A stretch of 64,000 nt of DNA from Roseateles sp. XES5 (GCF_020535545.1 NZ_CP084752.1:868001-932000); one strand, 5' to 3'. Positions 1 to 9,858 are shown, counted from the first letter of the stretch. Numbers and translations are program-made. The notes: generated by a model not told the origin, from the sequence alone.

Positions 1-448
1 TCGCAAGGGCGCCATCGACCAGCCAGCCGCCCCGGGCCGCCGCATCGAGCGCGCGCTCGCCGAGACCCTTCGCATAGGGCGGATCGGCGAAGAGGAAATC
101 GAACGGCTCCATGGTGCCGACCGTGCCGAGCGCGGTGGCGTCGCGCCGGAAGATCTTGGCGCGGCCGATGACGCCGAGCGCTTCGATATTGGAATGCAGG
201 AGCCCCCTGCCCTCGACGCCCTGCTCGACGAAAAGCACCGCGCGCGCGCCGCGCGACAGCGCCTCGAGGCCGACCGCGCCCGTTCCCGCGAAGAGATCGA
301 GCACGCGCGTGCCATCCAGCGCGTCCGGATAGGCATGGTTCAGGATGTTGAACAGGCTTTCGCGCGTGCGGTCCGTCGTCGGACGGATATCGTCCGACTT
401 CGGTGTCGCGAGCGACCGGCCGCGGAACTCTCCGCCGACGATGCGCAC
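1..448 (-). CDS. rsmD: 16S rRNA (guanine(966)-N2)-methyltransferase RsmD, C-terminus cut by the window edge
   Basis: SAM-dependent enzyme that methylates G966 of 16S rRNA during 30S assembly. The reverse strand reads from a GTG start as MRIVGGEFRGR, then RPTTDRTRESLFNIL, the SAM-binding stretch VLDLFAGTGAVGLEALSRGA and the N6/N2-methyltransferase motif ADPPY, which is the family order. About 149 codons are present; the family is usually about 185 residues, so the end lies outside the window. The start lies 6 bases after the stop of rluB, so the two are probably co-transcribed, a common rhizobial pairing. GTG was chosen because no in-frame ATG precedes the conserved N-terminus. Confidence 0.9.
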   Translation of the reverse strand, partial: MRIVGGEFRGRSLATPKSDDIRPTTDRTRESLFNILNHAYPDALDGTRVLDLFAGTGAVGLEALSRGARAVLFVEQGVEGRGLLHSNIEALGVIGRAKIFRRDATALGTVGTMEPFDFLFADPPYAKGLGERALDAAARGGWLVDGALA

Positions 449-454
449 TGCCGC

Positions 455-2452
455 TTACTTCCCCTTGCCGCGCGGGCGGCTGCCGCCTGCGGGACGGCCG
501 CCACCGGGGCGATCCCCGCTGGGGCGACCACCGGGCTTGCCACCGGCCGGGCGTCCACCCGGTTTGCCGCCGAAGGACTTGCCGCCGCCGGGCTTGCCAC
601 CGAACGGCTTGCCGCCGTCACGGCGCGGCGGGCGATCCGAGAAGGAACGCTCCCCCTCCGCACGCGGCTTGCGATCGCCACGGGCCGGACGGTCGCCGAA
701 GGACCGCTCGCCTTCGGCGCGCGGTTTGCGATCACCAAAGGGACGGTCGCCCTCGGCACGCGGCTTGCGGTCTCCAGAGGGGCGATCACCGAAGGGGCGG
801 TCGCCGCGCGGCGGGCGGTCACCAAACGAGCGGTCGCCACGGGGCGGACGGTCGCCGAAATCGCGCGAGGGACGGTCGTCGCCGGAGCGCCGGCGGCCAC
901 CGAAGCCGCCGCGACCGCCTTCATCGCGTTGTTCCGGCTCGGAGGCGCGGATCCATTCCCCGTCCTCGTCGCGCGTCTTCAGGATGCGCGGCTTTTCCAC
1001 CCGGTCGTCGCCGGGGCGGCCGCGAGCCGGACCCTTGCGGTCCGAATCGAACTTCTTGGCCGAACGCGTCAGCGCGCCTTCGGTCGTGCGGCCGTAGCGC
1101 TTGGTCTTGGGCGCGCCATCGGGACGCTCGCGCGGCTCGCGCTTCACGCCCTCGGCGCTTTCGGCCTTCTTTTCCGCAACCGGGCGGGCGCCGGGCGCCA
1201 TCCAGACATTGGACTTGCGGGCGCGCGTCGCCGGCTCGCGCTTCGGCTTGGCCTCGAAGCGGTCGTCATCGCGATCCCGGTCACGCGGGCCACCGCGCGG
1301 CTTGTCGCCGAAACGGTCGTCGCGCTTGGTGTCGAGGCGGGCACGGGCCTTCTCGCGGCGGTCCGCGGGCTTTTCATGCCGTCCGGCGGGCTTTTCGCCG
1401 CCCCAGGCGGGCGCGGCCTCGGCACGGGGCTTGCGGGCCGGCTTCTCCTCGGCTTCCTCGGCGGCGTGGTCGAAGAGCGGCGCGTCGAAATTGGCCTTGG
1501 ATTCCTCGATGAGGCGCGGGCCGAGCTGGTCGCGCAGCGTGCGGCCGCGGATTTCCTGGGCGTGTCCTTCCGGCAGTTCGCCGAGCTGGAACGGGCCGTA
1601 GGAGATGCGGATCAGGCGGTTCACGTCGAGGCCGAGCGCGCCGAGCACGTTCTTGACTTCGCGGTTCTTGCCTTCGCGCAGGCCGAGCGTCAGCCAGACG
1701 TTGGAGCCCTGCGCCTTGTCGAGCGTCGCGTCGATGGCGCCGTAGAGCACGCCGTCGACGGCGATGCCTTCCTTCAGCTTGTCGAGATCGGCCTGCTCGA
1801 TCTTGCCATGGGCGCGCACGCGATAGCGGCGCAGCCAGCCGGTCGTCGGCAGTTCCAGCATGCGGGCAAGGCCGCCGTCATTGGTCAGCAGCAACAGGCC
1901 TTCGGTGTTGATGTCGAGGCGGCCGATGGACATGACGCGCGGCAGGTCTTCGGGAAGGTTCTCGAAGACGGTCGGGCGGCCCTCGGGATCGGCATTCGTC
2001 GTCACGAGGCCGGCGGGCTTGTGGTAGAGCCAGAGGCGCGTGCGCTCGATGCCGCGCACCGGAACGCCGTCGACCTCGATGCGGTCGGCGAAGGTGGCGT
2101 TGACGACGGGCGTGTCCAGCACCGTGCCGTTCACGCTGACGCGGCCTTCCATGATCATGCGCTCGATATCGCGGCGCGAGGCGACGCCAGCGCGGGCGAG
2201 CAGCTTGGAAATGCGCTCGGGCGCAAGCTCCGCCGCGGCCGAAGCGGCCGGCGCGGGTTTGCCGGCGCGGGCGGGCTTGGCATCGCGCGGCGCGGATTTT
2301 TCAGCGAACGGCTTGCCGCCCGGCTTCTTGCCGGCCGGCTTGTCGGCCGCAAAGGATTTCTTGCCCGCGGCCGCCGATGCGGCGCCACGCGGCTTGGTGT
2401 CACGGCCCGCGGGCTTGGCGCCCGGCCGTTTTGGCTTGTCTTTGAATGTCAT
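455..2452 (-). CDS. rluB: 23S rRNA pseudouridine synthase (RluB/RsuA family) with long disordered tail
   Basis: Makes pseudouridine in rRNA. The 665-residue product has a Lys/Ala/Pro-rich N-terminus (1-75), an S4 RNA-binding domain (about 77-125, ERISKLLARAGVASRR) and the catalytic domain with GRLDINTEGLLLLTNDG, catalytic Asp about 180. The fold ends near residue 325; the remaining roughly 340 residues are low-complexity Arg/Asp/Gly/Pro/Lys, first acidic-basic mixed and then repeats of the type GDRPPRGDRSFGDRP, closing in Gly/Lys-rich blocks. The canonical enzyme is about 250-300 residues, so more than half is extension. Such tails are known in alphaproteobacterial homologues; here it probably binds RNA (inference). 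It is divergent from tadA and upstream of rsmD. The exact target base is not readable. Confidence 0.9.
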   Translation of the reverse strand: MTFKDKPKRPGAKPAGRDTKPRGAASAAAGKKSFAADKPAGKKPGGKPFAEKSAPRDAKPARAGKPAPAASAAAELAPERISKLLARAGVASRRDIERMIMEGRVSVNGTVLDTPVVNATFADRIEVDGVPVRGIERTRLWLYHKPAGLVTTNADPEGRPTVFENLPEDLPRVMSIGRLDINTEGLLLLTNDGGLARMLELPTTGWLRRYRVRAHGKIEQADLDKLKEGIAVDGVLYGAIDATLDKAQGSNVWLTLGLREGKNREVKNVLGALGLDVNRLIRISYGPFQLGELPEGHAQEIRGRTLRDQLGPRLIEESKANFDAPLFDHAAEEAEEKPARKPRAEAAPAWGGEKPAGRHEKPADRREKARARLDTKRDDRFGDKPRGGPRDRDRDDDRFEAKPKREPATRARKSNVWMAPGARPVAEKKAESAEGVKREPRERPDGAPKTKRYGRTTEGALTRSAKKFDSDRKGPARGRPGDDRVEKPRILKTRDEDGEWIRASEPEQRDEGGRGGFGGRRRSGDDRPSRDFGDRPPRGDRSFGDRPPRGDRPFGDRPSGDRKPRAEGDRPFGDRKPRAEGERSFGDRPARGDRKPRAEGERSFSDRPPRRDGGKPFGGKPGGGKSFGGKPGGRPAGGKPGGRPSGDRPGGGRPAGGSRPRGKGK

Positions 2453-2521
2453 TTGTGCTGCCTGCGTTTTGCCGTGTCCTATCAGGTCAGGCGTCCGGGG
2501 TTAAGAGGAATTCGTGCGCGC

Positions 2522-2980
2522 GTGACAAATCATGTCGTGACAAACCGCTTCATGGAGATCGCGCTTGCCGAGGCGCGGGCCGCCGGCGCGCGCGGCGAGG
2601 TGCCCGTCGGGGCGGTTCTGGTCAAGGACGGCACGGTCATCGCGCAGTCGGGCAACCGCACCCGGGCGGAGAACGACGTGACCGCCCATGCCGAGGTCGC
2701 GGTGATCCGCGAGGCCGCCCGCAAGCTCGGCCAGGAGCGGCTGACGGGCGCGGATCTCTATGTGACGCTGGAGCCCTGCACGCTCTGCGCCGCCGCCATT
2801 TCCTTCGCCCGCATCCGCCGGCTCTACTACGGCGCGGAGGACCCGAAGGGCGGTGCGGTGGACAATGGCGTGCGCTTCTTCGCGCAACCGACCTGCCACC
2901 ATGCGCCGGACGTCTATTCCGGCCTCAGCGGCACGGAGGCCGCGGATATCCTGAAGGATTTCTTCACCGAACGGCGCTGA
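2522..2980 (+). CDS. tadA: tRNA-specific adenosine deaminase TadA
   Basis: Zinc-dependent deaminase converting A34 to inosine in tRNA-Arg(ACG). The 152-residue product carries the deaminase signature: HAE (His57, Glu59) and PCTLC (Cys86, Cys89) as zinc ligands and proton shuttle. It has GEVPVGAVLV near the N-terminus and ends DILKDFFTERR, as in rhizobial TadA. The start is uncertain: GTG 2522 was chosen because GAGGAA lies 11 bases upstream; GTG 2537 and ATG 2552 are in frame. The frame stays open far upstream, antisense to rluB, but that part is a shadow. It is divergent from rluB and its stop abuts the stop of the convergent acetyltransferase gene. Confidence 0.92.
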   Translation: MTNHVVTNRFMEIALAEARAAGARGEVPVGAVLVKDGTVIAQSGNRTRAENDVTAHAEVAVIREAARKLGQERLTGADLYVTLEPCTLCAAAISFARIRRLYYGAEDPKGGAVDNGVRFFAQPTCHHAPDVYSGLSGTEAADILKDFFTERR

Positions 2981-3466
2981 TCAGCCCGCCGCGAAGGCTT
3001 TCAGCTTTTCGCCCGTCAGGCGGTAGCGGATCCATTCGGTCTGCTGTTCGGCGCCGATGGCGTCGTAGACGCGGATCGCCGGCTCGTTCCAGTCGAGCAC
3101 GCTCCACTCGAAACGTCCGCAGCCCTCCGCCACGGCGACGCGCGCGAGATGGCGCAGCAGCATCTTGCCGACGCCGGCGCCGCGATGGGCGGGCGTGACA
3201 TAGAGGTCTTCGAGATAGAGGCCGTTCCTGGCCTGCCAGGTGGAATAGGTCTTGAACCAGATGGCGGAACCGGCGGGCTCGCCCGCTTCGGTTTCGCAGA
3301 TCGCCGCATGGCTGACGGAGCCTTCGCCGAAGATCGAGGCGGCGACGGTCTCTTCCGTCGCAGCGACCTCGTGCAGCGCCTTTTCGTAGTCGGCAAGTTC
3401 GCGGATGAACCGCAGGATGACACCGGCGTCGGCCGGTGTCGCCGGGCGGATGCGATAGTCCGTCAT
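2981..3466 (-). CDS. GNAT N-acetyltransferase, diamine/spermidine acetyltransferase-like
   Basis: A 161-residue GNAT protein. The acetyl-CoA-binding motif A is visible as YVTPAHRGAGVGKMLLRHL (about 91-109), preceded by the strand LYLEDLYV and followed by WSVLDWNEPAIRVYDAIGA, the typical C-terminal half. The sequence GLYLEDLYVTP and WNEPAI resemble SSAT-type diamine acetyltransferases, so the substrate may be a polyamine or related amine (family inference). It is convergent with tadA, the stop codons directly adjoining with no spacer. Substrate not determinable from sequence. Confidence 0.85.
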   Translation of the reverse strand: MTDYRIRPATPADAGVILRFIRELADYEKALHEVAATEETVAASIFGEGSVSHAAICETEAGEPAGSAIWFKTYSTWQARNGLYLEDLYVTPAHRGAGVGKMLLRHLARVAVAEGCGRFEWSVLDWNEPAIRVYDAIGAEQQTEWIRYRLTGEKLKAFAAG

Positions 3467-3513
3467 CGATCGGAGCCTTCCCGTTTTGCGTAGAACCGCG
3501 CTGCGGACTTACC

Positions 3514-4125
3514 TCAGAAAGGCCACCAGGAACCCTGCTTGGCCGCCTTGGCTTCCTTCTTGCGGCGGCGTTCCTTCTGCTTTTCCGGTTCGCCGAGATC
3601 GGCCTGCGCCTCTTCCGGCATGCGGCGGTACTCGACCGGCGGATCGCTCAGGTAACGGCGCTTGTCGGCATAGGCGCCCATCTGCAGCCGGCGCGCTTCG
3701 CGATAGGCAGCGGTCTGCTCGGCGGACGAAAGCTTGCGGTTCGTCGTGCCCTGGGAGGCGAGCGGCGAGCGGTAGTTGGTGCTGCCGGAATTCTCGTCGG
3801 CTTCCAGGCGCAGGCGCTCACGCATTTCCTCGGGGCTTTCCAGCCATTCCGGATTGTCCTTGCCGGAAACGGACTGCTGCGGGTTGGCGAGCGCCACCTT
3901 GTCCTTCGGCACGACCAGGCTGCCGCGCGGCTGGTAGCGAATCTTCTTGGCTTCCTCGTTGCTCGAGGACTGCACCATGATGGCATCGCCGAGGTCGTCG
4001 ATGAGCTGTTCGCCGGCCGTCTTGCTCGTGCCGTAGGTCGGGCCCATGCAGCCGGTGAGAAGGAGGCTACCGCCGAGAAGGCCGAGGAGGCCGGTCCGCA
4101 CCCGAATATTTCGCGTCATTCCCAT
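3514..4125 (-). CDS. Predicted lipoprotein of unknown function
   Basis: The 203-residue product starts MGMTRNIRVR and has a lipoprotein signal: hydrophobic core GLLGLLGGSLLL followed by the lipobox LTGC at about residues 24-27. The mature part is polar, with RGSLVVPKD and a Pro-Glu-rich segment, and ends in a Lys/Arg-rich stretch and GSWWPF. ATG 4125 was chosen over a longer frame starting at 4209 because GGAAGGG lies a few bases upstream and because it places the signal peptide correctly. It lies downstream of ileS on the same strand. Conserved rhizobial lipoproteins occur at this position, but no function is known to me. Confidence 0.75.
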   Translation of the reverse strand: MGMTRNIRVRTGLLGLLGGSLLLTGCMGPTYGTSKTAGEQLIDDLGDAIMVQSSSNEEAKKIRYQPRGSLVVPKDKVALANPQQSVSGKDNPEWLESPEEMRERLRLEADENSGSTNYRSPLASQGTTNRKLSSAEQTAAYREARRLQMGAYADKRRYLSDPPVEYRRMPEEAQADLGEPEKQKERRRKKEAKAAKQGSWWPF

Positions 4126-4263
4126 GAACACCCTTCCAGCAGAGCCGGTACGCCGACAAGCAATCACACGGCAATAGTCCGCCGTGCCATGGCGGAACAA
4201 TCCGACCATTTTCAGGCAGCATTACCGGATGAAACAGGCAAGCGCAATTCATGCCGGCAAATC

Positions 4264-4287
4264 GACGGCCGGAAAGACCCGGCCGTC
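4264..4287 (-). terminator. Hairpin downstream of ileS
   Basis: Perfect 9-bp stem GACGGCCGG (4264-4272) with CCGGCCGTC (4279-4287) and a 6-base loop, beginning 16 bases past the ileS stop. On the minus strand it is followed by GATTTG, only a weak T run, so it may terminate or protect the 3' end. Confidence 0.55.
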
Positions 4288-4302
4288 AACAGGCACGCCC
4301 TC

Positions 4303-7194
4303 TCAGGCGGCGCGGCGGAAGCCGATCTCGCGCAGCGCAGCGGCGTCGCGGGCCGAGACATCGGGATAATCGGCATCCGAGCCGACATCCGTCGTGATGC
4401 GCCAGGAACGGGCGCACTTGGCGCCTTCGGCCAGCTTCGGCTCGACGGAGACCTTGGCGACTTCCGGCAGGCGGAAGGCGTCGGCCGGGCCGTTGCCGGC
4501 GACGATGGCGATGGCCGAGGTGATGCAGATTTCCGCAAAGTCCTGGCCTTCCAGCGCCTTCAAAAGCTCCGGATCGTCGACATAGACCACTGGAGCGGCT
4601 TCCAGCGAGGCGCCGATGCGCTTCTCGCGGCGTTCGATTTCCAGCGCGCCGGTGACGACCGAACGCACGTCGCGGATCTTCTCCCACTTGGCTTCCAGCG
4701 CATCGTCGCGCCATTCGGCCGGCACGGCGGGGAACTGCTCCAGGTGGACCGAGACGGCGTCGGGCTTGCGCGACAGCCAGGCCTCTTCCATCGTGAAGGG
4801 CAGCATGGGCGCCAGCCAGGTGACGAGGCACTCGAACAGCTTGCGGATGACGCAGAGCGCGGCGCGGCGCTTCAGCGAGGACGGGGCGTCGCAGTAGAGC
4901 GCATCCTTGCGGACGTCGAAGTAGAAGGCCGAGAGCTCGACGTTGGAGAAATCGATCAGCGCGCGGGCGATCTTCTTGAAGTCGAAGGCGTCATAGCCCT
5001 CGCGCACGACGGCATCGAGCTGCGAGAGCCGGTGCAGCATCAGCTTTTCCAGCTCCGGCATGTCGGCATGGGCGATCTCCTCGCCCGTGTCGTGCGCCAG
5101 CGTGCCCAGCATCCAGCGCACCGTGTTGCGCAGCTTGCGGTAGGCGTCGATGTTGGTCTGGATGATTGTCTTGCCGAGGCGCTGGTCTTCCCAGTAGTCC
5201 GTCGTCATGACCCACAGGCGCAGGATATCGGCGCCCGATTCCTTCATCACGTCCTGCGGCGAGACGACGTTGCCCTTGGACTTCGACATCTTCTCGCCCT
5301 TCTCGTCCATGGTGAAGCCATGGGTGACGACGGCGTTGTAGGGCGCACGGCCGCGCGTCGCGCAGCTTTCGAGCAGCGAGGAATGGAACCAGCCGCGATG
5401 CTGGTCCGAGCCTTCGAGATAGACATCGGCCGGCCACTTCAGGTCCGGACGGTCTTCGAGCGTGAAGGTGTGCGTGGAGCCCGAGTCGAACCAGACGTCG
5501 AGGATGTCCATGACCTGCGTCCACCTGGCCGCGTCGTGGTCGTTGCCGAGGAAGCGCTCCTTGGCGCCATCGGCGAACCAGGCGTCGGCGCCTTCCTTCT
5601 CGAAGGCATCGAGGATGCGGGCATTAACGGCCTCGTCCAGCAGAACCTCGCCGTTCTCGTCGGCGAAGACGGCGATCGGAACACCCCAGGCGCGCTGGCG
5701 CGAGAGCACCCAGTCCGGGCGGCTTTCGATCATGGCGCGCAGGCGGTTCTGGCCGCTCGCCGGCACGAAGCGGGTATCGTCGATCGCCTTCAGCGAGCGC
5801 GAGCGCAGCGTGGTGCCGTCGCCCAGTTCCTTGTCCATGTAGACGAACCACTGCGGCGTGTTGCGGAAGATGACCGGCTTCTTGGAACGCCAGGAATGCG
5901 GGTAGGAATGCTTGAGGCGGCCACGGGCGAACAGCGTGTTGGAGGCGATCAGCGCCTTGATGACACGCTCGTTGGCATCGCCCTTCTTGCCGTTGTCATC
6001 CATGACGCGCGCGCCGTCGAAGCCGGGAGCGTCGGCCGTGTAGAAGCCCGCGTCGTCGACCGGGAACGGGATCCTGGACGAGATGCCGCGCGCTTCCAGT
6101 TCGCGGGCGCTGGCCGTCCAGGCGTCAAAGTCCTCGCGGCCGTGGCTCGGCGCGGTGTGCACGAAGCCCGTGCCGGCATCGTCGGTGACGTGGTCGCCGT
6201 CGAGCAGCGGAACCGGGAACGTGTAGCCGAGATCCTTGAGCGGATGGGCGCAGGTGATGGCGGCAAGTTCCGCCGGCTCGACGTCACGCAGGAACTTGAA
6301 GGTGAGCTTCGCCTTGGCGGCCGCCTCGTCGGCAAGACGCGTTGCGAAGATCAGCTTCTCGCCGGGCTGCGGGCCGAAATCGTTCTGCGCGCTCTCGACC
6401 TCGAAGAGGCCGTAGGGATAGCGCGAGGAGAAGGCGATGGCGCGGTTGCCGGGGATCGTCCAGGGCGTGGTCGTCCAGATGACGACATAGTTGCCCATAA
6501 GGTCTGCGGCGCCTTCCACGACCGGGAACTTCACCCAGATCGTGTCGCTCTCGACATCGGCATATTCGACCTCGGCCTCGGCCAGCGCCGTGCGCTCGAC
6601 GACCGACCACATGACGGGCTTGGAGCCGCGATAGAGCTGGCCGGACCTGGCGATCTTCAGGAGTTCGCCGGCGATGCGGGCTTCCGCGTGGAAGTTCATC
6701 GTCGTGTAGGGGTTCTCGAAGTCGCCCTCGATGCCGAGGCGCTTGAACTCGTCGGCCTGGATCTTGATCCAGCCGCCGGCGAAGTCACGGCATTCCTGGC
6801 GGAATTCGTTGACCGGCACCTCGTCCTTGTTCTTGCCCTTCTCGCGGTACTTTTCCTCGATCTTCCATTCGATGGGCAGGCCGTGGCAGTCCCAGCCTGG
6901 GATGTAGGCGGCGTCAAAGCCTTGCAGCTGGCGCGCCTTGACGATCATGTCCTTGAGGATCTTGTTGACCGCATGGCCCATATGGATCTGGCCATTGGCA
7001 TAGGGCGGGCCGTCGTGCAGCACGAACTTCTCGCGGCCGGCGGCGGAGGCGCGCAGCTTCTTGTAGAGGTCCATCTTCTGCCAGCGGGACACCGTTTCCG
7101 GCTCCTTCTGCGGCAGGCCGGCGCGCATGGGGAAATCCGTCTGCGGCAGGTAGAGGGTGGACGAATAATCGACTTTTTCGGGCGTATCGTTCAT
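4303..7194 (-). CDS. ileS: Isoleucyl-tRNA synthetase
   Basis: Class I synthetase charging tRNA-Ile; 963 residues, normal for bacterial type. The HIGH signature is HMGH (71-74) inside [18 protein letters not shown], and KMSKS is at 635-639 ([12 protein letters not shown]). The editing domain between them contains [13 protein letters not shown]. The C-terminal zinc finger of many bacterial IleS proteins is degenerate: KCARSW has a single Cys where two pairs are expected, as I recall from other alphaproteobacteria. ATG 7194 opens [14 protein letters not shown], a normal N-terminus. A 1254-codon frame on the opposite strand is a GC-driven shadow. No T-box is visible upstream. Confidence 0.97.
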   Translation of the reverse strand: MNDTPEKVDYSSTLYLPQTDFPMRAGLPQKEPETVSRWQKMDLYKKLRASAAGREKFVLHDGPPYANGQIHMGHAVNKILKDMIVKARQLQGFDAAYIPGWDCHGLPIEWKIEEKYREKGKNKDEVPVNEFRQECRDFAGGWIKIQADEFKRLGIEGDFENPYTTMNFHAEARIAGELLKIARSGQLYRGSKPVMWSVVERTALAEAEVEYADVESDTIWVKFPVVEGAADLMGNYVVIWTTTPWTIPGNRAIAFSSRYPYGLFEVESAQNDFGPQPGEKLIFATRLADEAAAKAKLTFKFLRDVEPAELAAITCAHPLKDLGYTFPVPLLDGDHVTDDAGTGFVHTAPSHGREDFDAWTASARELEARGISSRIPFPVDDAGFYTADAPGFDGARVMDDNGKKGDANERVIKALIASNTLFARGRLKHSYPHSWRSKKPVIFRNTPQWFVYMDKELGDGTTLRSRSLKAIDDTRFVPASGQNRLRAMIESRPDWVLSRQRAWGVPIAVFADENGEVLLDEAVNARILDAFEKEGADAWFADGAKERFLGNDHDAARWTQVMDILDVWFDSGSTHTFTLEDRPDLKWPADVYLEGSDQHRGWFHSSLLESCATRGRAPYNAVVTHGFTMDEKGEKMSKSKGNVVSPQDVMKESGADILRLWVMTTDYWEDQRLGKTIIQTNIDAYRKLRNTVRWMLGTLAHDTGEEIAHADMPELEKLMLHRLSQLDAVVREGYDAFDFKKIARALIDFSNVELSAFYFDVRKDALYCDAPSSLKRRAALCVIRKLFECLVTWLAPMLPFTMEEAWLSRKPDAVSVHLEQFPAVPAEWRDDALEAKWEKIRDVRSVVTGALEIERREKRIGASLEAAPVVYVDDPELLKALEGQDFAEICITSAIAIVAGNGPADAFRLPEVAKVSVEPKLAEGAKCARSWRITTDVGSDADYPDVSARDAAALREIGFRRAA

Positions 7195-7451
7195 GGATAG
7201 GGCTATCGTCTTTTCGCGCGCATTCGCGCATGCGGGGAAATATTGTCAGGTACTGACGGCGGGGGCGTTTCTCACAAACACCCGAAATCCCGGACCTTCC
7301 GGCCTCGCTCAGAGCGCGCGGAAGGCCGGGCCACTAATTCGCAGATCGATGGTCAGCCGGTGGAGCATCATGCGCGCGGTCTTACGGCCTTTTCACTCTT
7401 TTGAAAAGACGGCACGCGCCGCAATCGACGGCGCGGCGATGCGAAAGTCCG

Positions 7452-7805
7452 CTACGTGCCGGCGAGCGGCGGCCTGACGGGCCGCCGGCCCTCCGCGCTG
7501 CGCATGACCAGACGCACATCCGGCGCCTCGCGATGAAGGGCGACGGGCATGCGCGCGCGCATCTCGCGGCGGAAGCGGGCGGCATTGCGCGTGCCCCAGA
7601 CACCGGCAAACAGCGCGCCCGTCCCCTCGCGCCTGAAAATGGCCGCCCCGCCGAAGGCCGCGCGCAGCCCATCGGCATCGAAGGCTCCGCCGCCGCCATA
7701 GACGGCAACGACCCTTTCCACCGGGGCAAAGCTCACGACCGTGTCACCCGAAGGGGCGAAACCGGCCGAACGGAAGAGATGGATTGCGCAGGGCTCTTCG
7801 CGCAT
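7452..7805 (-). CDS. Conserved hypothetical protein, 117 aa
   Basis: Unrecognised. It begins 5 bases after the ribF stop on the same strand and is probably translated with ribF. The product MREEPCAIHLFRSAG... has a Gly-rich middle (VAVYGGGGAFDADGL) and a basic C-terminal half (FRREMRARMPVALHRE). There is no signal peptide or membrane segment. Support comes from operon position and sensible protein composition only; no motif assigns a function. Confidence 0.55.
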   Translation of the reverse strand: MREEPCAIHLFRSAGFAPSGDTVVSFAPVERVVAVYGGGGAFDADGLRAAFGGAAIFRREGTGALFAGVWGTRNAARFRREMRARMPVALHREAPDVRLVMRSAEGRRPVRPPLAGT

Positions 7806-7810
7806 GGCGC

Positions 7811-8791
7811 CTAGAAACAGAGCCGCTGGTCGATTGCCCCGAGGGGGCGCACGCCGGCCAGCAGCGCGCGCGCCTCCTCCTCGTCGCGCTTCATCTGCAC
7901 GACGAGCGCATCGAGGCCGTCGAACTTCAATTCGTCCCGCAGGTGGCCGAAGAAGGAGACGGCGGAGATTTCGCCGTAGAGATCGCCGGAGAAGTCGAAG
8001 AGGAAGGTTTCGAGCAGCGGCGCGCCGTCCGTGTCGACCGTCGGGCGGCGGCCGTAGCTGGCGACGCCGTCATGGAGGCTGCCATCGGGGCGGCGGAAAC
8101 GCACGGCGTAGATGCCGTTGCGCAGTTCCGCCTCGGGCGGAAGCTGCATGTTGGCGGTCGGGAAGCCGAGCGTGCGGCCGAGCTGCTTGCCGCCGATCAC
8201 CTCGGCTTCGACCGTGTAGCGATAGCCGAGCTGGCCGGCCGCTTCCGCCACGGCCCCCTCGCCGAGCAGCGAGCGGATGAAGCTGGAGGAGATGACCGAG
8301 GCGTTCTCGTCCCGGAAGGCATCGACCAGCGTGACGCCGAAGCCGTTTTCCTCGCCAGCCGCCATCAGGAAGGCCGGTCCGCCTTCCCTGCCCTTGCCGA
8401 AATGGAAGTCGAAGCCCGTGACGACCTCGGAGGCGTGCAGCCAGTCCATCAGGATGTCGCGGATGAAATCGTGGGCGGAGATTTCCGAGAACGAGCGATC
8501 GAAGGGATATTCGATGACGGCGGAAAAGCCCATGCCTTCGAGAATGCGCGCCTTCAGCGGCGCGGGCGTCACGCGGAAGACCGGGGTTTGCGGGCGGAAG
8601 ACGGTGCGCGGATGCGGCTCGAAGGTCAGCACCAGCGCGGGAATGCCGCGCGCTGCGGCGATGTCGAGCGCGCGCTGCAGAACGGCCTGGTGGCCGCGAT
8701 GCACGCCGTCGAAATTGCCTATGGCGATGACGCCGCCGTGCAGATGCTCCGGCAGCGGCTGCTTCGTCTCGTTCCTGTGAAATACCGTCAT
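7811..8791 (-). CDS. ribF: Bifunctional riboflavin kinase / FMN adenylyltransferase
   Basis: Makes FMN and FAD from riboflavin and ATP. The 326-residue product starts MTVFHRNETKQPLPEHL; the N-terminal nucleotidyltransferase domain carries VIAIGNFDGVHRGHQ (21-35), and the C-terminal flavokinase domain carries GKQLGRTLGFPTANM and VSFFGHLRDELKFDGLDALV. ATG 8791 was chosen instead of the longer frame to 8836 because GGAGG lies 8 bases upstream and the protein then starts as rhizobial RibF does. It lies 20 bases downstream of the HAD-hydrolase gene and directly upstream of the 117-aa gene, so the three look like one operon. Confidence 0.95.
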   Translation of the reverse strand: MTVFHRNETKQPLPEHLHGGVIAIGNFDGVHRGHQAVLQRALDIAAARGIPALVLTFEPHPRTVFRPQTPVFRVTPAPLKARILEGMGFSAVIEYPFDRSFSEISAHDFIRDILMDWLHASEVVTGFDFHFGKGREGGPAFLMAAGEENGFGVTLVDAFRDENASVISSSFIRSLLGEGAVAEAAGQLGYRYTVEAEVIGGKQLGRTLGFPTANMQLPPEAELRNGIYAVRFRRPDGSLHDGVASYGRRPTVDTDGAPLLETFLFDFSGDLYGEISAVSFFGHLRDELKFDGLDALVVQMKRDEEEARALLAGVRPLGAIDQRLCF

Positions 8792-8811
8792 GACGACCGC
8801 CTCCGTCCCCG

Positions 8812-9660
8812 TCACTGCAGCCGGGGGATCCACCATTTCGGGTGGGCGTTTTCTTGCGCGAGGAAGGCGTCCAGCTTCGCCTCGTCGGTGCGGCCGGCTT
8901 CGACATAGTGCTGGGCGTGGATGCCGCCCGAGATATAGAGCACATCGAGGCCATAGGCTTCGGCGCCGCGCACGTCGGTGGGCATGCCGTCGCCGATGGC
9001 GATCACCCGGGACATGTCGAAGGCGCCGTGCACGGCGCGCGCCTCGGCCAGCGACTTTTCGTAGATCGGGCGATGCGGCTTGCCGGCGATACGCGTCGTG
9101 CCGCCGAGGTCTTCGTAAAGCTGTGCGATCGCACCGGCACAGGGGATGAGCCTGTGGCCGCGTTCGACGACGAGATCGGGATTGGCGCAGATGAAGGGCA
9201 GCTTGCGGGCGGCGAGCGCCGTCAGTTCCGCGCGATAGTCCTCGATCGTCTCCACTTCGTCGTCGCGCAGGCCCGCGCAGACAACGACCTCGGCCTCGTC
9301 CGCCCCGACCTCTTTGGTGCCGAGACCGTCGAGCAGCGGAGAATCCTTGTCCGCCCCGATGAAATAGACCTTCTTCGGCGCGGCTTCGATCAGCGCACGG
9401 GTGACGTCGCCCGAGGTGACGATGCGGTCATAGGCTTCGTCGAGCACGCCGAGGCCGCGGATCTGCACCTTCACGCCGGGATGCGGGCGCGGCGAATTGG
9501 TGATCAGCACGACGGCAAGGCCCGCGGCCCGGGCCTCGGCCAGCGCCTCGGAAGCGTAGGAAAAGGCCTCGACGCCGTTGTGCAGGACGCCCCAGACGTC
9601 ACAGAGCACCACGTCATACTGCGCGGCGATGTCGCGGAAGGATTGGATGCGTTGAGCCAT
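8812..9660 (-). CDS. TIGR01459-type HAD hydrolase (NagD/p-nitrophenylphosphatase-like)
   Basis: A 282-residue member of the HAD phosphatase superfamily. Motif I is seen as VVLCDVWGVLHNG (nucleophile Asp in DVWGV), motif II as VLITNSPRP and motif IV as VIAIGDGMPTDVRGAEAYG; between them is a capping domain with VCAGLRDDE. This is the alphaproteobacterial subgroup usually encoded next to ribF, as here. The start MAQRIQSFRDIA at 9660 was preferred because the longer frame adds unlike sequence. Natural substrate unknown; a sugar phosphate or nucleotide is typical for the family. Confidence 0.88.
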   Translation of the reverse strand: MAQRIQSFRDIAAQYDVVLCDVWGVLHNGVEAFSYASEALAEARAAGLAVVLITNSPRPHPGVKVQIRGLGVLDEAYDRIVTSGDVTRALIEAAPKKVYFIGADKDSPLLDGLGTKEVGADEAEVVVCAGLRDDEVETIEDYRAELTALAARKLPFICANPDLVVERGHRLIPCAGAIAQLYEDLGGTTRIAGKPHRPIYEKSLAEARAVHGAFDMSRVIAIGDGMPTDVRGAEAYGLDVLYISGGIHAQHYVEAGRTDEAKLDAFLAQENAHPKWWIPRLQ

Positions 9661-9858
9661 CAGGGTTTCCCGTGTCGAAATCGAGCCCGGCTGACATTGC
9701 AAAGGGACGGCAAGAAAACAAGCCTCTCCACGCAATTTTGCCCTCTCCACAGGGAAACAGCCGAAAATTCACGATGTTGACTTGATGGCGTGCGACAGCA
9801 CCCCCATCTGGCGGGCGGCGGTAACCATTCCGGCCGAAATAAATTGAAGGCGCCGTTC

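Noticed and set aside
194..2521. Very long plus-strand frame antisense to rluB, running into tadA
   Set aside because: It is opposite a gene with clear S4 and catalytic motifs, has Ala/Arg-rich shadow composition, and only its last 150 codons (tadA) show a protein family.
3436..7200. 1254-codon plus-strand frame opposite ileS
   Set aside because: Antisense to a full-length synthetase; composition is typical of a GC-rich shadow, with no signal or motif.
9661..9858. Short frames between the HAD gene and the groESL promoter
   Set aside because: No ribosome sites or plausible protein; the interval is best read as promoter DNA.
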